A stretch of DNA of 19,375 bases, from contig JAIPDY010000244.1 in NCBI GenBank assembly GCA_021737445.1, forward strand, positions 1-19,375. Reading direction: 5' to 3'. The notes under the pieces are model-generated. The model saw nothing but the letters and a program-made list of their open reading frames with translations, had not been told where the DNA came from and did no database searches. Positions 7,602-15,338 of the stretch are shown here, in pieces. Both the position numbers and the translations under genes were made by a program. Position 1 is the first letter of the stretch; every line of letters starts with the position of its first letter. Origin of the DNA: Desulfotignum sp. (GTDB lineage Bacteria; Desulfobacterota; Desulfobacteria; Desulfobacterales; Desulfobacteraceae).

Positions 7602-7644
7602 GGGGAATTCAACATCTGCTGGAAAATGAGAGTCGAATATCCCC
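7602..7644 (+). promoter_or_regulatory. Possible hairpin ahead of the transporter genes
   Basis: GGGGAATTC at 7602-7610 pairs with GAATATCCCC at 7635-7644 through nine base pairs with one bulged base, around a 24-base loop. It lies between the methyltransferase-like gene and the binding-protein gene. There is no T-run after it, so it is not an intrinsic terminator. It might be a leader structure or a processing site, or may be fortuitous. Confidence 0.25.
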
Positions 7645-7679
7645 GATAACAACAAATCATCAATAATTTGGAGGTAGCA

Positions 7680-8867
7680 ATGAAGAAAATTGTCACGATT
7701 TCGCTGAGTCTAATGATGGCGTTCGTTTTAATGTCATCGCAACAGGTATTTGCAAAAGATCCTGTAAAAATCGGGGTATTGGTTCCTTTGACCGGCATTG
7801 TTGCGCAGGGTGGTCTTGAGATGAAGATGGGGATTGAAATGGCGGCCGAAGAAAAAGGAACCATTCTGGGTAGAGACATTAAACTGTATGTTGAAGACAC
7901 CCAGGTGAAGCCGCCGATTGCAGTATCAAAAGCGGAAAAACTGGTATACAAGGATGGCTGTAAAGCACTGATCGGAGTGTTTTCCAGTGGTGTGGGCCTG
8001 GCGCTGGCTTCAAATATCGACAAACTGAAAGTACCGTTTCTCAGTACCCATGTGATGACAACGGAATTTTATGGAATTCACCCCCTTGTTTTCAGAAGCG
8101 GTCAGCTGGCCAATGACCAGACAGCTGTCGGCAATGTAAAAGGTATTATGGCCCGGCCGGACCTGAAGGAAAAAACCTATTACGTCCTCGTTCATGACTA
8201 TGCATGGGGCCATGATGCCGGCCAGCGGTTTATTGACCTGGCCAAGGAAAACGGGATTAAGATTTATAATGAAGAATATGACAGAGCCCCCATTGCAACA
8301 AAAGACTGGTCATCTTATATCAGTAAAATCAAAGCATCCGGTGTGGATGGGGTATACATTGCTTTTATTACCAATGTTATTCCTGTTTTTGCCAAACAGA
8401 TGTCTGATTTCGGACTTCAGGGAAAAGTAAAAACTATCTCTGCGGCCGCGCCCGGACCTCTTGAACTGGAAGCAGGCGGAGAAGCCTGTTTTGGAATTTT
8501 TGGTGCCTCTGACTGGTCATGGGATGTGGACACCCCTGCCTCAAACAAGTGGGAAATGGCATTTTGGGAAAAATACAAAACCATTCCCTCTGATGCAGCG
8601 GCTCACAGCTATGTGGGTGCCATGAATCTTTTCAATGCAATTGAAAAAGCGGGCAGTACAGATGCACAGGCCATCGCCCAGGCCCTCAAGGGTATCAGTT
8701 TTGACGGTCCTTACGGTAATGTCCGGATTTCTGCAAAAGACAACTGCATGCGCAACTCTGCTGTTTTGACAGAAACGATGGCAGCGCCGGAAAATCCGTT
8801 CGGTGCAAAGGTTACCATGAAAGTGTTACATACTTTTACAGCAGAGGAGCTGGGGCCGCCAGAATAA
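7680..8867 (+). CDS. ABC transporter periplasmic substrate-binding protein, branched-chain amino acid (LivK) type
   Basis: A 395-residue secreted binding protein of the Peripla_BP_6 (type I) family. A classic Sec signal peptide is visible: two lysines at residues 2-3, a hydrophobic core and the cleavage site VFA before KDP at about 25/26. There is no lipobox cysteine, so it is periplasmic and soluble. The mature part begins with KIGVLVPLTG, the typical family start. The ligand is not necessarily leucine/isoleucine/valine: this family also binds urea, amides, aromatic acids and other small compounds. The ATG at 7680 is preferred over one four codons earlier because GGAGGT at 7670-7675 is correctly spaced for it. 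It is the first gene of a five-gene transporter set, separated from the permeases by a strong inverted repeat. Confidence 0.92.
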   Translation: MKKIVTISLSLMMAFVLMSSQQVFAKDPVKIGVLVPLTGIVAQGGLEMKMGIEMAAEEKGTILGRDIKLYVEDTQVKPPIAVSKAEKLVYKDGCKALIGVFSSGVGLALASNIDKLKVPFLSTHVMTTEFYGIHPLVFRSGQLANDQTAVGNVKGIMARPDLKEKTYYVLVHDYAWGHDAGQRFIDLAKENGIKIYNEEYDRAPIATKDWSSYISKIKASGVDGVYIAFITNVIPVFAKQMSDFGLQGKVKTISAAAPGPLELEAGGEACFGIFGASDWSWDVDTPASNKWEMAFWEKYKTIPSDAAAHSYVGAMNLFNAIEKAGSTDAQAIAQALKGISFDGPYGNVRISAKDNCMRNSAVLTETMAAPENPFGAKVTMKVLHTFTAEELGPPE

Positions 8868-8922
8868 AGACCGGCTGAAGGAAGATAAGGTCATTACAGA
8901 ATCCTTTTAATTAAATTTCAAC

Positions 8923-8964
8923 TATCTGTATGAAAATATTCCTTAGAATATTTTCATACAGATA
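8923..8964 (+). repeat. Perfect 19-bp inverted repeat with 4-base loop between binding-protein and permease genes
   Basis: Arms at 8923-8941 and 8946-8964 are exact reverse complements around the loop CTTA. The transcript would form a long stable hairpin. It is followed by ATAAAGGACGGG rather than a T-run, so it does not look like an intrinsic terminator in either direction. It ends two bases before the AAAGGA that serves as ribosome binding site of the first permease gene. A stabiliser of the abundant binding-protein message, or a brake on permease translation, is the likely role (inference). Confidence 0.85.
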
Positions 8965-8985
8965 TAAAGGACGGGCAACCTTATT

Positions 8986-9864
8986 ATGAGCGGAACATTC
9001 AGTATTGCAATTGATTTGCTACTCAACAGTCTTGTTCTCAGCGGCGTTTTTCTCATTGTCGCCATGGGTCTGAATATTATTTATGGCCTGAGCCGTATTA
9101 TGAACATGAGCCATGGTGCCTTATATGCAGTGGGTGCCTATATAGGCTATTCACTGGTGGCAACCGGTGTAAATTATTTTGCAGCCCTTATCATCACACC
9201 CATTTTAGTGGGGATCATCGGACTGTTAATCGAAAGAACCATTATTCTGCCCATGCGTAAAAGATCCATGGTATACACATTGATTCTAACCTATGGATTG
9301 ATGTTTTTTCTCGACGGAATGATTAAACATATCTGGGGGAACAGACCGCGGTTTATTGAACTGCCCGAATTCATGCAGGGAATGATTTCCATCCTTGGCA
9401 CGCAATATCCGGTTTACCGGCTGATGACCCTGTTCATGATCGCGGCAATAATGATCGCGTTAATGCTGTTACTGAGCAAAACCAAAGCCGGCATAATAAT
9501 GCGTGCTGCAAGTACCATCCCGGAGATGGTGTCGTGCATGGGCATCAACATGAGTTATGTCCACATGGGCGCCTTTATGCTGGGTTGTGCCATGGCCGGT
9601 GCTGCCGGAATCATTGCAGGTCCATTGACAACCATTGATCCTTTAATGGGAGGAGAGATGCTGATCAGTTCCTTTGTTGTTGTGGTGATAGGCGGTTTGG
9701 GGAGTCTTCGGGGAGCGGTAATCGCAGCAATTCTCATCGGTTTTGTTCAGACATTTACAGAATTTTTTATTACTGATCTGGCAATGGTAATTGTTTTCAT
9801 TATGATGGCCGTTATCCTTGCTTTCATGCCACGCGGACTTCTTGGGGAAGGAAAATTTGAATAA
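8986..9864 (+). CDS. livH: ABC transporter permease, LivH type
   Basis: A 292-residue integral membrane protein of the LivH/BPD_transp_2 family with about eight hydrophobic segments. Family marks are visible: GLNIIYGLSRIMNMSHGALY (28-47) near the start, and the late VVVIGGLGSLRGAVIAAILI stretch that contacts the ATPases. It forms the translocation channel with the LivM-type permease encoded next. The ribosome binding site (AAGGA) is about 14 bases from the ATG, longer than usual, and directly follows a strong hairpin, so its translation may be held down relative to the binding protein. Its TAA overlaps the ATG of the next gene by one base (TAATG), indicating coupled translation. Confidence 0.93.
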   Translation: MSGTFSIAIDLLLNSLVLSGVFLIVAMGLNIIYGLSRIMNMSHGALYAVGAYIGYSLVATGVNYFAALIITPILVGIIGLLIERTIILPMRKRSMVYTLILTYGLMFFLDGMIKHIWGNRPRFIELPEFMQGMISILGTQYPVYRLMTLFMIAAIMIALMLLLSKTKAGIIMRAASTIPEMVSCMGINMSYVHMGAFMLGCAMAGAAGIIAGPLTTIDPLMGGEMLISSFVVVVIGGLGSLRGAVIAAILIGFVQTFTEFFITDLAMVIVFIMMAVILAFMPRGLLGEGKFE

Positions 9865-10859
9865 TGAACAGCACGACATCGATACCAGGTATCAGTAAAA
9901 GATTTTATCCTTTGAAAATTTTTGCGGTTATTCTTATTTTATGCTCTCTGGCCCTGTTCCCCTTTATATCGGACAATCGATTTTACATCAGCCTGATAAC
10001 CGAGATGATGATATACGGACTGCTGGCCATGAGCCTGGATGTACTTCTGGGTTATACAGGATTGTTGTCATTTATGCATAATACCTATATGGGAATCTGT
10101 GCATATGCTGTGGGTCTGTTTTTAATCCATATATCTCCTACGTCACTGTGGCTTGCCTGTTTTGCAGGTGTTGTATTCACATCATTGGTTGCACTGCCCG
10201 TCGGATGGGTTCAGGTGAGAACCGGCGGACTGGCGTTTGCGCTGCTGACGCTCGCATTTGGCATGATGTTTTATACCATTGTCTGGAAATGGTATGCCGT
10301 AACCGGTGGTGACGACGGGTTGATGGGAATGCCCAACCCGGATATAACTTTGTTTGGATGGCATCTTGGCAGCTCGAGTGACCCTGTCAATATTTATCTT
10401 TTTACCCTGACAGTTGTGACCATCTGTTTTTTCCTCACCCGCAGAATTATTAATTCTCCTTTTGGGGCAGTTCTGGAAGCGATCCGCGAAAATGAAGACC
10501 GCGCTTCTTTTGTGGGGATCAATGTCCGCAGGTACAAACTTCTGGGGTGGATGCTGGCCTGTATTCTGGCCAGTATCGCCGGTGCGCTGTTTATTTTGTA
10601 TAAAGGTTATATCGGACCGTCCACCATGAGCGCTTTTGCCGGTGCCGGTGTGTTGATGATGGTTCTTTTGGGCGGTATGGGATCATTGTGGGGGGCATTT
10701 GCCGGTGCGTTTATTTTTATTTATATCCAGGATTATATCAGCACCATGACAGAACACTGGGAAATCTTTCTTGGGTTGTTTGTTATTTTTCTGGTGTTGT
10801 TTTTACCAACTGGATTTGCCGGCCTGGGTGATTATTTCAAACGATTTCGAAAGGCGTGA
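9864..10859 (+). CDS. livM: ABC transporter permease, LivM type
   Basis: A 331-residue membrane protein of the LivM family with many hydrophobic segments. Recognisable parts are the YGLLAMSLDVLLGYTGLLSF region, close to the LivM consensus, the extracytoplasmic stretch VTGGDDGLMGMPNPD, and the conserved cytoplasmic loop AIRENEDRASFVGINVRRYK that docks on the ATPase. The C-terminal GGMGSLWGAFAGAFI segment matches the LivH equivalent. It starts within the stop codon of the LivH-type gene, with AAGGA 11 bases upstream. It would pair with that protein in the inner membrane. Confidence 0.93.
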   Translation: MNSTTSIPGISKRFYPLKIFAVILILCSLALFPFISDNRFYISLITEMMIYGLLAMSLDVLLGYTGLLSFMHNTYMGICAYAVGLFLIHISPTSLWLACFAGVVFTSLVALPVGWVQVRTGGLAFALLTLAFGMMFYTIVWKWYAVTGGDDGLMGMPNPDITLFGWHLGSSSDPVNIYLFTLTVVTICFFLTRRIINSPFGAVLEAIRENEDRASFVGINVRRYKLLGWMLACILASIAGALFILYKGYIGPSTMSAFAGAGVLMMVLLGGMGSLWGAFAGAFIFIYIQDYISTMTEHWEIFLGLFVIFLVLFLPTGFAGLGDYFKRFRKA

Positions 10860-10861
10860 AA

Positions 10862-11608
10862 ATGGGTGAACTGCTCTGTACAGAAAATGTCTGCTGCCAT
10901 TTTGGCGGTGTGATGGCGACCGATAATGTCTGCTTTCGTGTTAACCAAAACGGTCTGACATCAATTATCGGCCCGAATGGTGCGGGCAAGACAACGTTTA
11001 TCAATATTGTCACCGGAAAAATAAATGCCAGTGCAGGCAAAATAATTTTTAAAGAAAAGGACATCACCAATAAATCACCCCATGAACTGGTAAAAATGGG
11101 TATCTGCAGAACTTTTCAGATCAACAGCCTGTTTCAGAATTTAAGTGTGTTTGAAAATTTAAGAATTGCCAGGCAGGCCATGCATGGGGGCTCTTTACGC
11201 CTTTTTTCATCAAAACAGAGTCTTAAGGCGGTTACACAAGATACCTGGGCAATGCTGGAAAAGCTGGGATTGAAAGAGATGGCGGCCCGGCCTGCAAAAA
11301 ACCTTGCATATGGGGATCAACGCGTGCTTGAGGTGGCAATTGCCATGGCTGGAGATCCAAAAATTTTGTTTCTGGATGAACCCACGGCTGGGATGTCACC
11401 TGCTGAAACACTGCACATATCCAAAATGATCAAAGAACTGGCCAAAGATATCTGTGTGGTTTTGGTGGAGCATGACATGGATATGGTAATGAGTATTTCA
11501 GACAGGATTACTGTTTTACAGAACGGCGGCATTATTTCAGAAGGAACGCCCGAGGAAATCCGAAACAATCAACAGGTCAGGGAGGCGTATCTTGGGAAAG
11601 AAGAATAA
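10862..11608 (+). CDS. livG: ABC transporter ATP-binding protein, LivG type
   Basis: A cytoplasmic ATPase of about 248 residues. Walker A is GPNGAGKTT, the signature loop is the LivG variant AYGDQRVLEVA, Walker B is KILFLDEPTAGMSP, and the switch histidine lies in VLVEHDMDMV. The insertion between Walker A and the signature that marks LivG, with CRTFQINSLFQNLSVFENL, is present. The ATG at 10862 is preferred over the GTG at 10856: GAAAGG ends 7 bases before the ATG but only 1 base before the GTG. The GTG would overlap the previous TGA, so either way translation is likely coupled to the permease gene. Confidence 0.93.
   Translation: MGELLCTENVCCHFGGVMATDNVCFRVNQNGLTSIIGPNGAGKTTFINIVTGKINASAGKIIFKEKDITNKSPHELVKMGICRTFQINSLFQNLSVFENLRIARQAMHGGSLRLFSSKQSLKAVTQDTWAMLEKLGLKEMAARPAKNLAYGDQRVLEVAIAMAGDPKILFLDEPTAGMSPAETLHISKMIKELAKDICVVLVEHDMDMVMSISDRITVLQNGGIISEGTPEEIRNNQQVREAYLGKEE
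11580..11585 (+). promoter_or_regulatory. Ribosome binding site supporting a TTG start for the LivF-type gene
   Basis: GGGAGG lies six bases before TTG at 11592, inside the end of the LivG-type gene. No ATG in the right frame lies near the expected protein start, so this site decides the unusual TTG start. Confidence 0.75.
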
Positions 11609-12314
11609 AATTCTCAATGTTGAAAATATCCAAACCTATTATGGTGTAAGTCATGTTATCCAGGGGTTATCCATGTTTGTGGAAGAAAAGGAAGCGGTTT
11701 CCATTCTTGGCAGAAACGGAGTGGGGAAAACCACGACCCTTCGATCGATTATAGGACTGACACCGCCCCGATCCGGAAGCATCTTTATAAACGGCAAAGA
11801 AACAACACGATGGCAGCCCCATAAAATCTCCCGGCTGGGGGTGGCGTATGTGCCGGCAGAAAGACATATTTTTCCGGGCCTGACAGTGGAAGAAAACCTC
11901 AGAATGGCTGCCAGACCCGGAAATGGTAAAGACGCATGGACCATTGAAAAAATTTGCGATCATTTTCCGATACTGGCTGAGCGCACTGCACAAAACGGTG
12001 CTACGCTCAGTGGAGGGGAACAGCAGATGCTGGCCATTGGCCGGGCACTTATCAGTAATCCAAAAATCATCATAATGGATGAACCATCCCAGGGACTTTC
12101 TCCTCTATTGGTTCAAATGATTACTGATGTGGTCCTCAAATTTTGTGTGCAATCGGGAATAACGCTCCTGATTGTCGAGCAGAATTACAGAATGGCACTA
12201 AAAGTAGCTGACCGGCACTATTTAATGGATAACAGAGGCGAAATAGTTTCGATTGCTTCAACCAGAGAGCTTGAGGACAACCCGGAAATCATACAGTCTC
12301 ATCTGGCTGTATAA
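11592..12314 (+). CDS. livF: ABC transporter ATP-binding protein, LivF type
   Basis: A 240-residue ATPase, the usual LivF size. It shows ILNVENIQTYYG near the N-terminus, Walker A GRNGVGKTT, the signature LSGGEQQMLAIGRAL, Walker B IIIMDEPSQGLSP and the switch region LLIVEQN; the LivF hallmark AYVPAERHIFPGLTVEENL is also there. The start is TTG at 11592, supported by GGGAGG six bases upstream, and it overlaps the LivG-type gene by 17 bases. It completes the five-component importer. The rare TTG start may set a low LivF level relative to LivG. Confidence 0.93.
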   Translation: MGKKNKILNVENIQTYYGVSHVIQGLSMFVEEKEAVSILGRNGVGKTTTLRSIIGLTPPRSGSIFINGKETTRWQPHKISRLGVAYVPAERHIFPGLTVEENLRMAARPGNGKDAWTIEKICDHFPILAERTAQNGATLSGGEQQMLAIGRALISNPKIIIMDEPSQGLSPLLVQMITDVVLKFCVQSGITLLIVEQNYRMALKVADRHYLMDNRGEIVSIASTRELEDNPEIIQSHLAV

Positions 12315-12367
12315 CGACGTCATGATGACTCTGAAAACCTATTTTCATTTGTATGTAAAATAAAATT

Positions 12368-13480
12368 ATGCACAGTACCTTTCAAAACAAAATAATGTTT
12401 TTCGGCTGTCCCCTGGACTGTGATGAAAAATATGACTCCATCCAGGAAAAACGGCATATGCTTCATACAACAGTAGGATTTGACGATCCTCTGGATGGTG
12501 TCATGGCATCTTTTTGCAGGCAGGATGTCCCGGCAGATCGCTGGACGAATCTCGGGTCATTACCCGTGCCGTCCTGGCTTGGACCCAAGCCGCTTTCAAA
12601 GGACCGTGAAAAAATAGACACCGAAAATTTTATTGCGTTTATTGACGGCGACGGCTGTAAAAAAATGGCAAAAGACGTAGGTCAGTTCGTGATGGACCGG
12701 ATTCTGCCGCACATACCCTGTATGGTCGCCGTTGATCATTCTCTGACCGGCGGCGTTTATTCGGCCCTGTCGCACCATTATGGCCGAGAAAATCTGTCCC
12801 TGATTATTATAGACAGCCATACGGATGCGATTTCCATGCCCGTGCTTGCAGGGGCCATTCAATATGATACAGAGATAAATACGTCATCGGTTCATGACAG
12901 CAAAGATCCATTTTTATATAATCGGTCAGATTCATATAATGCCAGTTCGTTTGTCCATCATCTAATCATGGAAAACCAGGTAGACCTTAAAAATGTATTT
13001 ATCATCGGGGTCAGCGATTATCCTGAAAAAAAATTTTTACGAATCAAGGACCCCCGAATTAAAAAATATACCAATACGTATGTGAATCTCAAACGCCGGG
13101 GAGCGAAAATCATCACTCAAAAAGAATGCAAACTCAATTTTAAAAAAATTACCGGCCTTCTCAATAAAATTGCAACGCCGTATGTCTATGTGTCTATTGA
13201 TATGGACATCGGGGCCAACAACGCACTTGACGGTGTGAGGTTTCGAAACTGGAAAGGATTGAACGAATCACAGATATATAAACTGACAGATGCTGTGGCC
13301 AAAATTTTTTCCGGTTCAATTCAATTGGCCGGCATGGATATCTGCGAAATAGATTCCCGAAGAGCGGGTGTTGTCAACCATTCAGGAAAAGACAGGACAT
13401 ATGAAATAGCGGCAAATTTGATCAGGAAAATAAGTTTTAATACGGAAGCATCAGGGGAAACCTTTTCCGCTTCCGGTTAA
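12368..13480 (+). CDS. Divergent arginase/agmatinase superfamily (ureohydrolase) protein
   Basis: A 370-residue protein, longer than the usual 300 or so of ureohydrolases. All six binuclear-metal ligands of the fold are visible: His124 in AVDHS, Asp149, His151 and Asp153 in IDSHTDA, and Asp278 and Asp280 in SIDMD. Glu327 in MDICEID matches the late glutamate of the family. The usual GGDHS has become AVDHS, and the N-terminal 90 residues do not look like classic arginase or agmatinase, so the substrate is open. Family members hydrolyse guanidino or formimino C-N bonds, releasing urea or formamide. It follows the transporter after 53 bases and precedes an aldehyde dehydrogenase, which fits use of an imported nitrogen compound (inference). 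No clear ribosome binding site precedes the ATG; a later ATG at 12395 is no better. Confidence 0.82.
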   Translation: MHSTFQNKIMFFGCPLDCDEKYDSIQEKRHMLHTTVGFDDPLDGVMASFCRQDVPADRWTNLGSLPVPSWLGPKPLSKDREKIDTENFIAFIDGDGCKKMAKDVGQFVMDRILPHIPCMVAVDHSLTGGVYSALSHHYGRENLSLIIIDSHTDAISMPVLAGAIQYDTEINTSSVHDSKDPFLYNRSDSYNASSFVHHLIMENQVDLKNVFIIGVSDYPEKKFLRIKDPRIKKYTNTYVNLKRRGAKIITQKECKLNFKKITGLLNKIATPYVYVSIDMDIGANNALDGVRFRNWKGLNESQIYKLTDAVAKIFSGSIQLAGMDICEIDSRRAGVVNHSGKDRTYEIAANLIRKISFNTEASGETFSASG

Positions 13481-13555
13481 TGTTTTTATAGCAGTTGGAA
13501 AAACAAGGAAATATTTTAAACAAATTAAGGAAGACATTTAAACAAAGGAGTAACA

Positions 13556-15133
13556 ATGGAAGAGAACAGGTATTTTGATATTGAAGATGAATCAGCAGAG
13601 GTTCCCGTAAAAAAGCTGAAATATTTTGTCGATGGAGAATTCAAGGTGTCTTTGACAAACAATTACATGGATTGCTATAATCCTTCCACAGGAGATATTA
13701 TTGCCCGTGCCCCGCAATGTACACAGGCAGAGGTGGATGCCGCCATTGAAAGTGCCACCAAAGCATATCCTGAATGGTCTCAAACGCCTGTGAGCAAGCG
13801 GGTCCAGGTATTATACAAATTCAAAGCTCTGGTTGAAGAACACCTGGAAGAACTGACCTATCTTCTGTGCCAGGAAGAAGGTAAAAACTGGACGGAATCC
13901 ATGGGCGATGTCTTAAAGGTAAATGAAGTGGTTGAATTTGCCTGTGGCGCTCCTCACCTGATGAAGGGTGAATCTCTTATGCAGGCGAGCAAGGGATATG
14001 ATACGGTTCTTTATCATCATCCCATTGGTGTGTTTGCCGGCATTGCCCCCTGGAATTTTCCAGCGATGATACCCCACGGATGGATGTCACCCATCTGTAT
14101 TGCCACAGGAAACTGCATGATTCTCAAGGCAGCCAGCTTTGTTCCCCAGTCAGCGCTGAGACTTGCAGAGCTCTGGCGTGAAGCCGGCCTTCCCAAAGGT
14201 GTCCTCAGTGTTGTAACCGCCGGAAGAAATGAAGCGGAAATTTTCCTCAAACATCCGGATATCAAAGGTGTCAGCTTTGTAGGATCCACCAGTGTGGGAA
14301 AACATATCTACAAAACAGCGGCTGCTCACGGAAAAAGGGTTCAGGCACTGACGGAAGCAAAGAACCATGCATTGGTCATGAGGGATGCAAAACTTGAAAG
14401 AACGGCCAGAGGAATCATCAATGCCTATTGTGGATGTGCCGGTGCAAGATGTATGGCCTGCCCGGTGATTGTGGTTGAAAATGCCATTGCTGACGAGCTG
14501 ATCAGCTACCTGAAGGAATTTGTTGCAGAGATGAAACTCGGACCGGCTTATGACCCCAATACCGGCATGGGACCCATCATGAATGAAGGCCACTTGAAAT
14601 TTGTCACCGACTGGATTGAAAAAGGGATCCAAGAAGGTGCTGAACTCATCGTCGACGGAAGAAATCCTGTGGTGGAAGGGTATGAAAACGGATTCTATCT
14701 GGCCCCGACCATTTTTGACCATGTCACCGAAGAAATGACCATCGGTGATGAAGAGGTGTTTGGTCCTGTGCTCTGCATCAAACGAGTGGATACCTTTGAA
14801 GAGGGCCTGGCCATCATGAACAAAAGCCGGTTTGCCAATGGATCGGTTATTTATACCCAGAATGGACACTATGCCCGTGAATTTGCATTCCGCACAGATG
14901 CCGGTATGGTGGGGGTTAATGTAGGTATTCCGGTCCCCTTGGGAATTTTCGGGTTTACCGGACACAAAGATTCCTTTTTCGGGGATCTCCATGTCATGGG
15001 CAAAGACGGATTTGCATTCTTCACAGAAAGCAAGTGTGTCACCCAGACCTGGTTTCCTGAAACAGAAGAAGCGGTTGGAAAGGTAGACACTTGGGATGGG
15101 ACCATTTCTTCCATGCCGGACAAATATAAATAG
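13556..15133 (+). CDS. Aldehyde dehydrogenase, methylmalonate-semialdehyde dehydrogenase (MmsA)-like
   Basis: A 525-residue ALDH-superfamily enzyme with a short acidic N-terminal extension. NAD-binding parts are visible: APWNFPAMIP (164-173), ILKAAS with Lys191, and the FVGSTSVGK loop (241-249). Catalytic Cys299 lies in GARCMA, and the C-terminal GFTGHKDSFFGDLH segment resembles MmsA. The position of the general-base glutamate of ordinary ALDHs (ELGGK) is occupied by LTEAK, as in CoA-acylating MmsA enzymes (usually NLGAK). The likely reaction is therefore semialdehyde plus CoA and NAD to an acyl-CoA (inference). Three more cysteines (292, 294, 302) crowd the active-site segment, which is unusual. 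AAAGGAG gives a good ribosome binding site. No valine- or inositol-degradation genes accompany it. Confidence 0.85.
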   Translation: MEENRYFDIEDESAEVPVKKLKYFVDGEFKVSLTNNYMDCYNPSTGDIIARAPQCTQAEVDAAIESATKAYPEWSQTPVSKRVQVLYKFKALVEEHLEELTYLLCQEEGKNWTESMGDVLKVNEVVEFACGAPHLMKGESLMQASKGYDTVLYHHPIGVFAGIAPWNFPAMIPHGWMSPICIATGNCMILKAASFVPQSALRLAELWREAGLPKGVLSVVTAGRNEAEIFLKHPDIKGVSFVGSTSVGKHIYKTAAAHGKRVQALTEAKNHALVMRDAKLERTARGIINAYCGCAGARCMACPVIVVENAIADELISYLKEFVAEMKLGPAYDPNTGMGPIMNEGHLKFVTDWIEKGIQEGAELIVDGRNPVVEGYENGFYLAPTIFDHVTEEMTIGDEEVFGPVLCIKRVDTFEEGLAIMNKSRFANGSVIYTQNGHYAREFAFRTDAGMVGVNVGIPVPLGIFGFTGHKDSFFGDLHVMGKDGFAFFTESKCVTQTWFPETEEAVGKVDTWDGTISSMPDKYK

Positions 15134-15168
15134 CTCTGTTAACAGGTGATAACCGCCTGTGTCGTAAC

Positions 15169-15211
15169 AAATCTGCGGCCGTCTGTTTTTTTTATGGACT
15201 GCCGCCGATTT
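15169..15211 (+). repeat. Imperfect inverted repeat with oligo-T loop in the longest plus-strand gap
   Basis: AAATC-GCGGC-GTC on the left mirrors GAC-GCCGC-GATTT on the right, with single mismatches between blocks and a loop holding eight T. The T-run is inside the loop rather than after the stem, so it is not a standard terminator; partial termination or a regulatory structure is possible. The rest of 15134-15338 shows no gene with a ribosome binding site. This gap probably separates the transporter/dehydrogenase genes from the radical SAM group. Confidence 0.4.
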
Positions 15212-15338
15212 GCATACCTTCTGTTATGGATAAAATGGTGCTGTCTGATATTTTTTAGTCTTGGTTAACGCTTGTTAGAAAAGGGGATCTCTGATAAAAA
15301 CCATTTGTTGTTTTGTATAAAAATGAGGAGATTCACAC

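Noticed and set aside
6998..8023. A 341-codon minus-strand open frame across the methyltransferase-like and binding-protein genes
   Set aside because: It spans two well-supported plus-strand genes and the gap between them, and its composition is not protein-like; a shadow frame.
8923..8964. The 19-bp inverted repeat as an intrinsic terminator
   Set aside because: There is no T-run after the stem on either strand, and the stem is AT-rich; a transporter operon would also be split by it.
12315..12367. Small palindromes (GACGTC, and GTCAT/ATGAC arms) after the LivF-type gene as operators
   Set aside because: The arms are only five to six bases and isolated, with no second copy nearby; chance occurrence is likely.
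14150..14992. A 280-codon minus-strand open frame opposite the MmsA-like gene
   Set aside because: It lies entirely opposite a gene with a complete ALDH signature, has no recognisable motif, and is rich in residues expected from the reverse complement of the sense codons.
15194..15268. A 24-codon ORF with hydrophobic character in the gap before the radical SAM gene
   Set aside because: Its ATG is preceded only by an oligo-T run with no ribosome binding site, and it sits partly within the inverted repeat; it is more likely non-coding.
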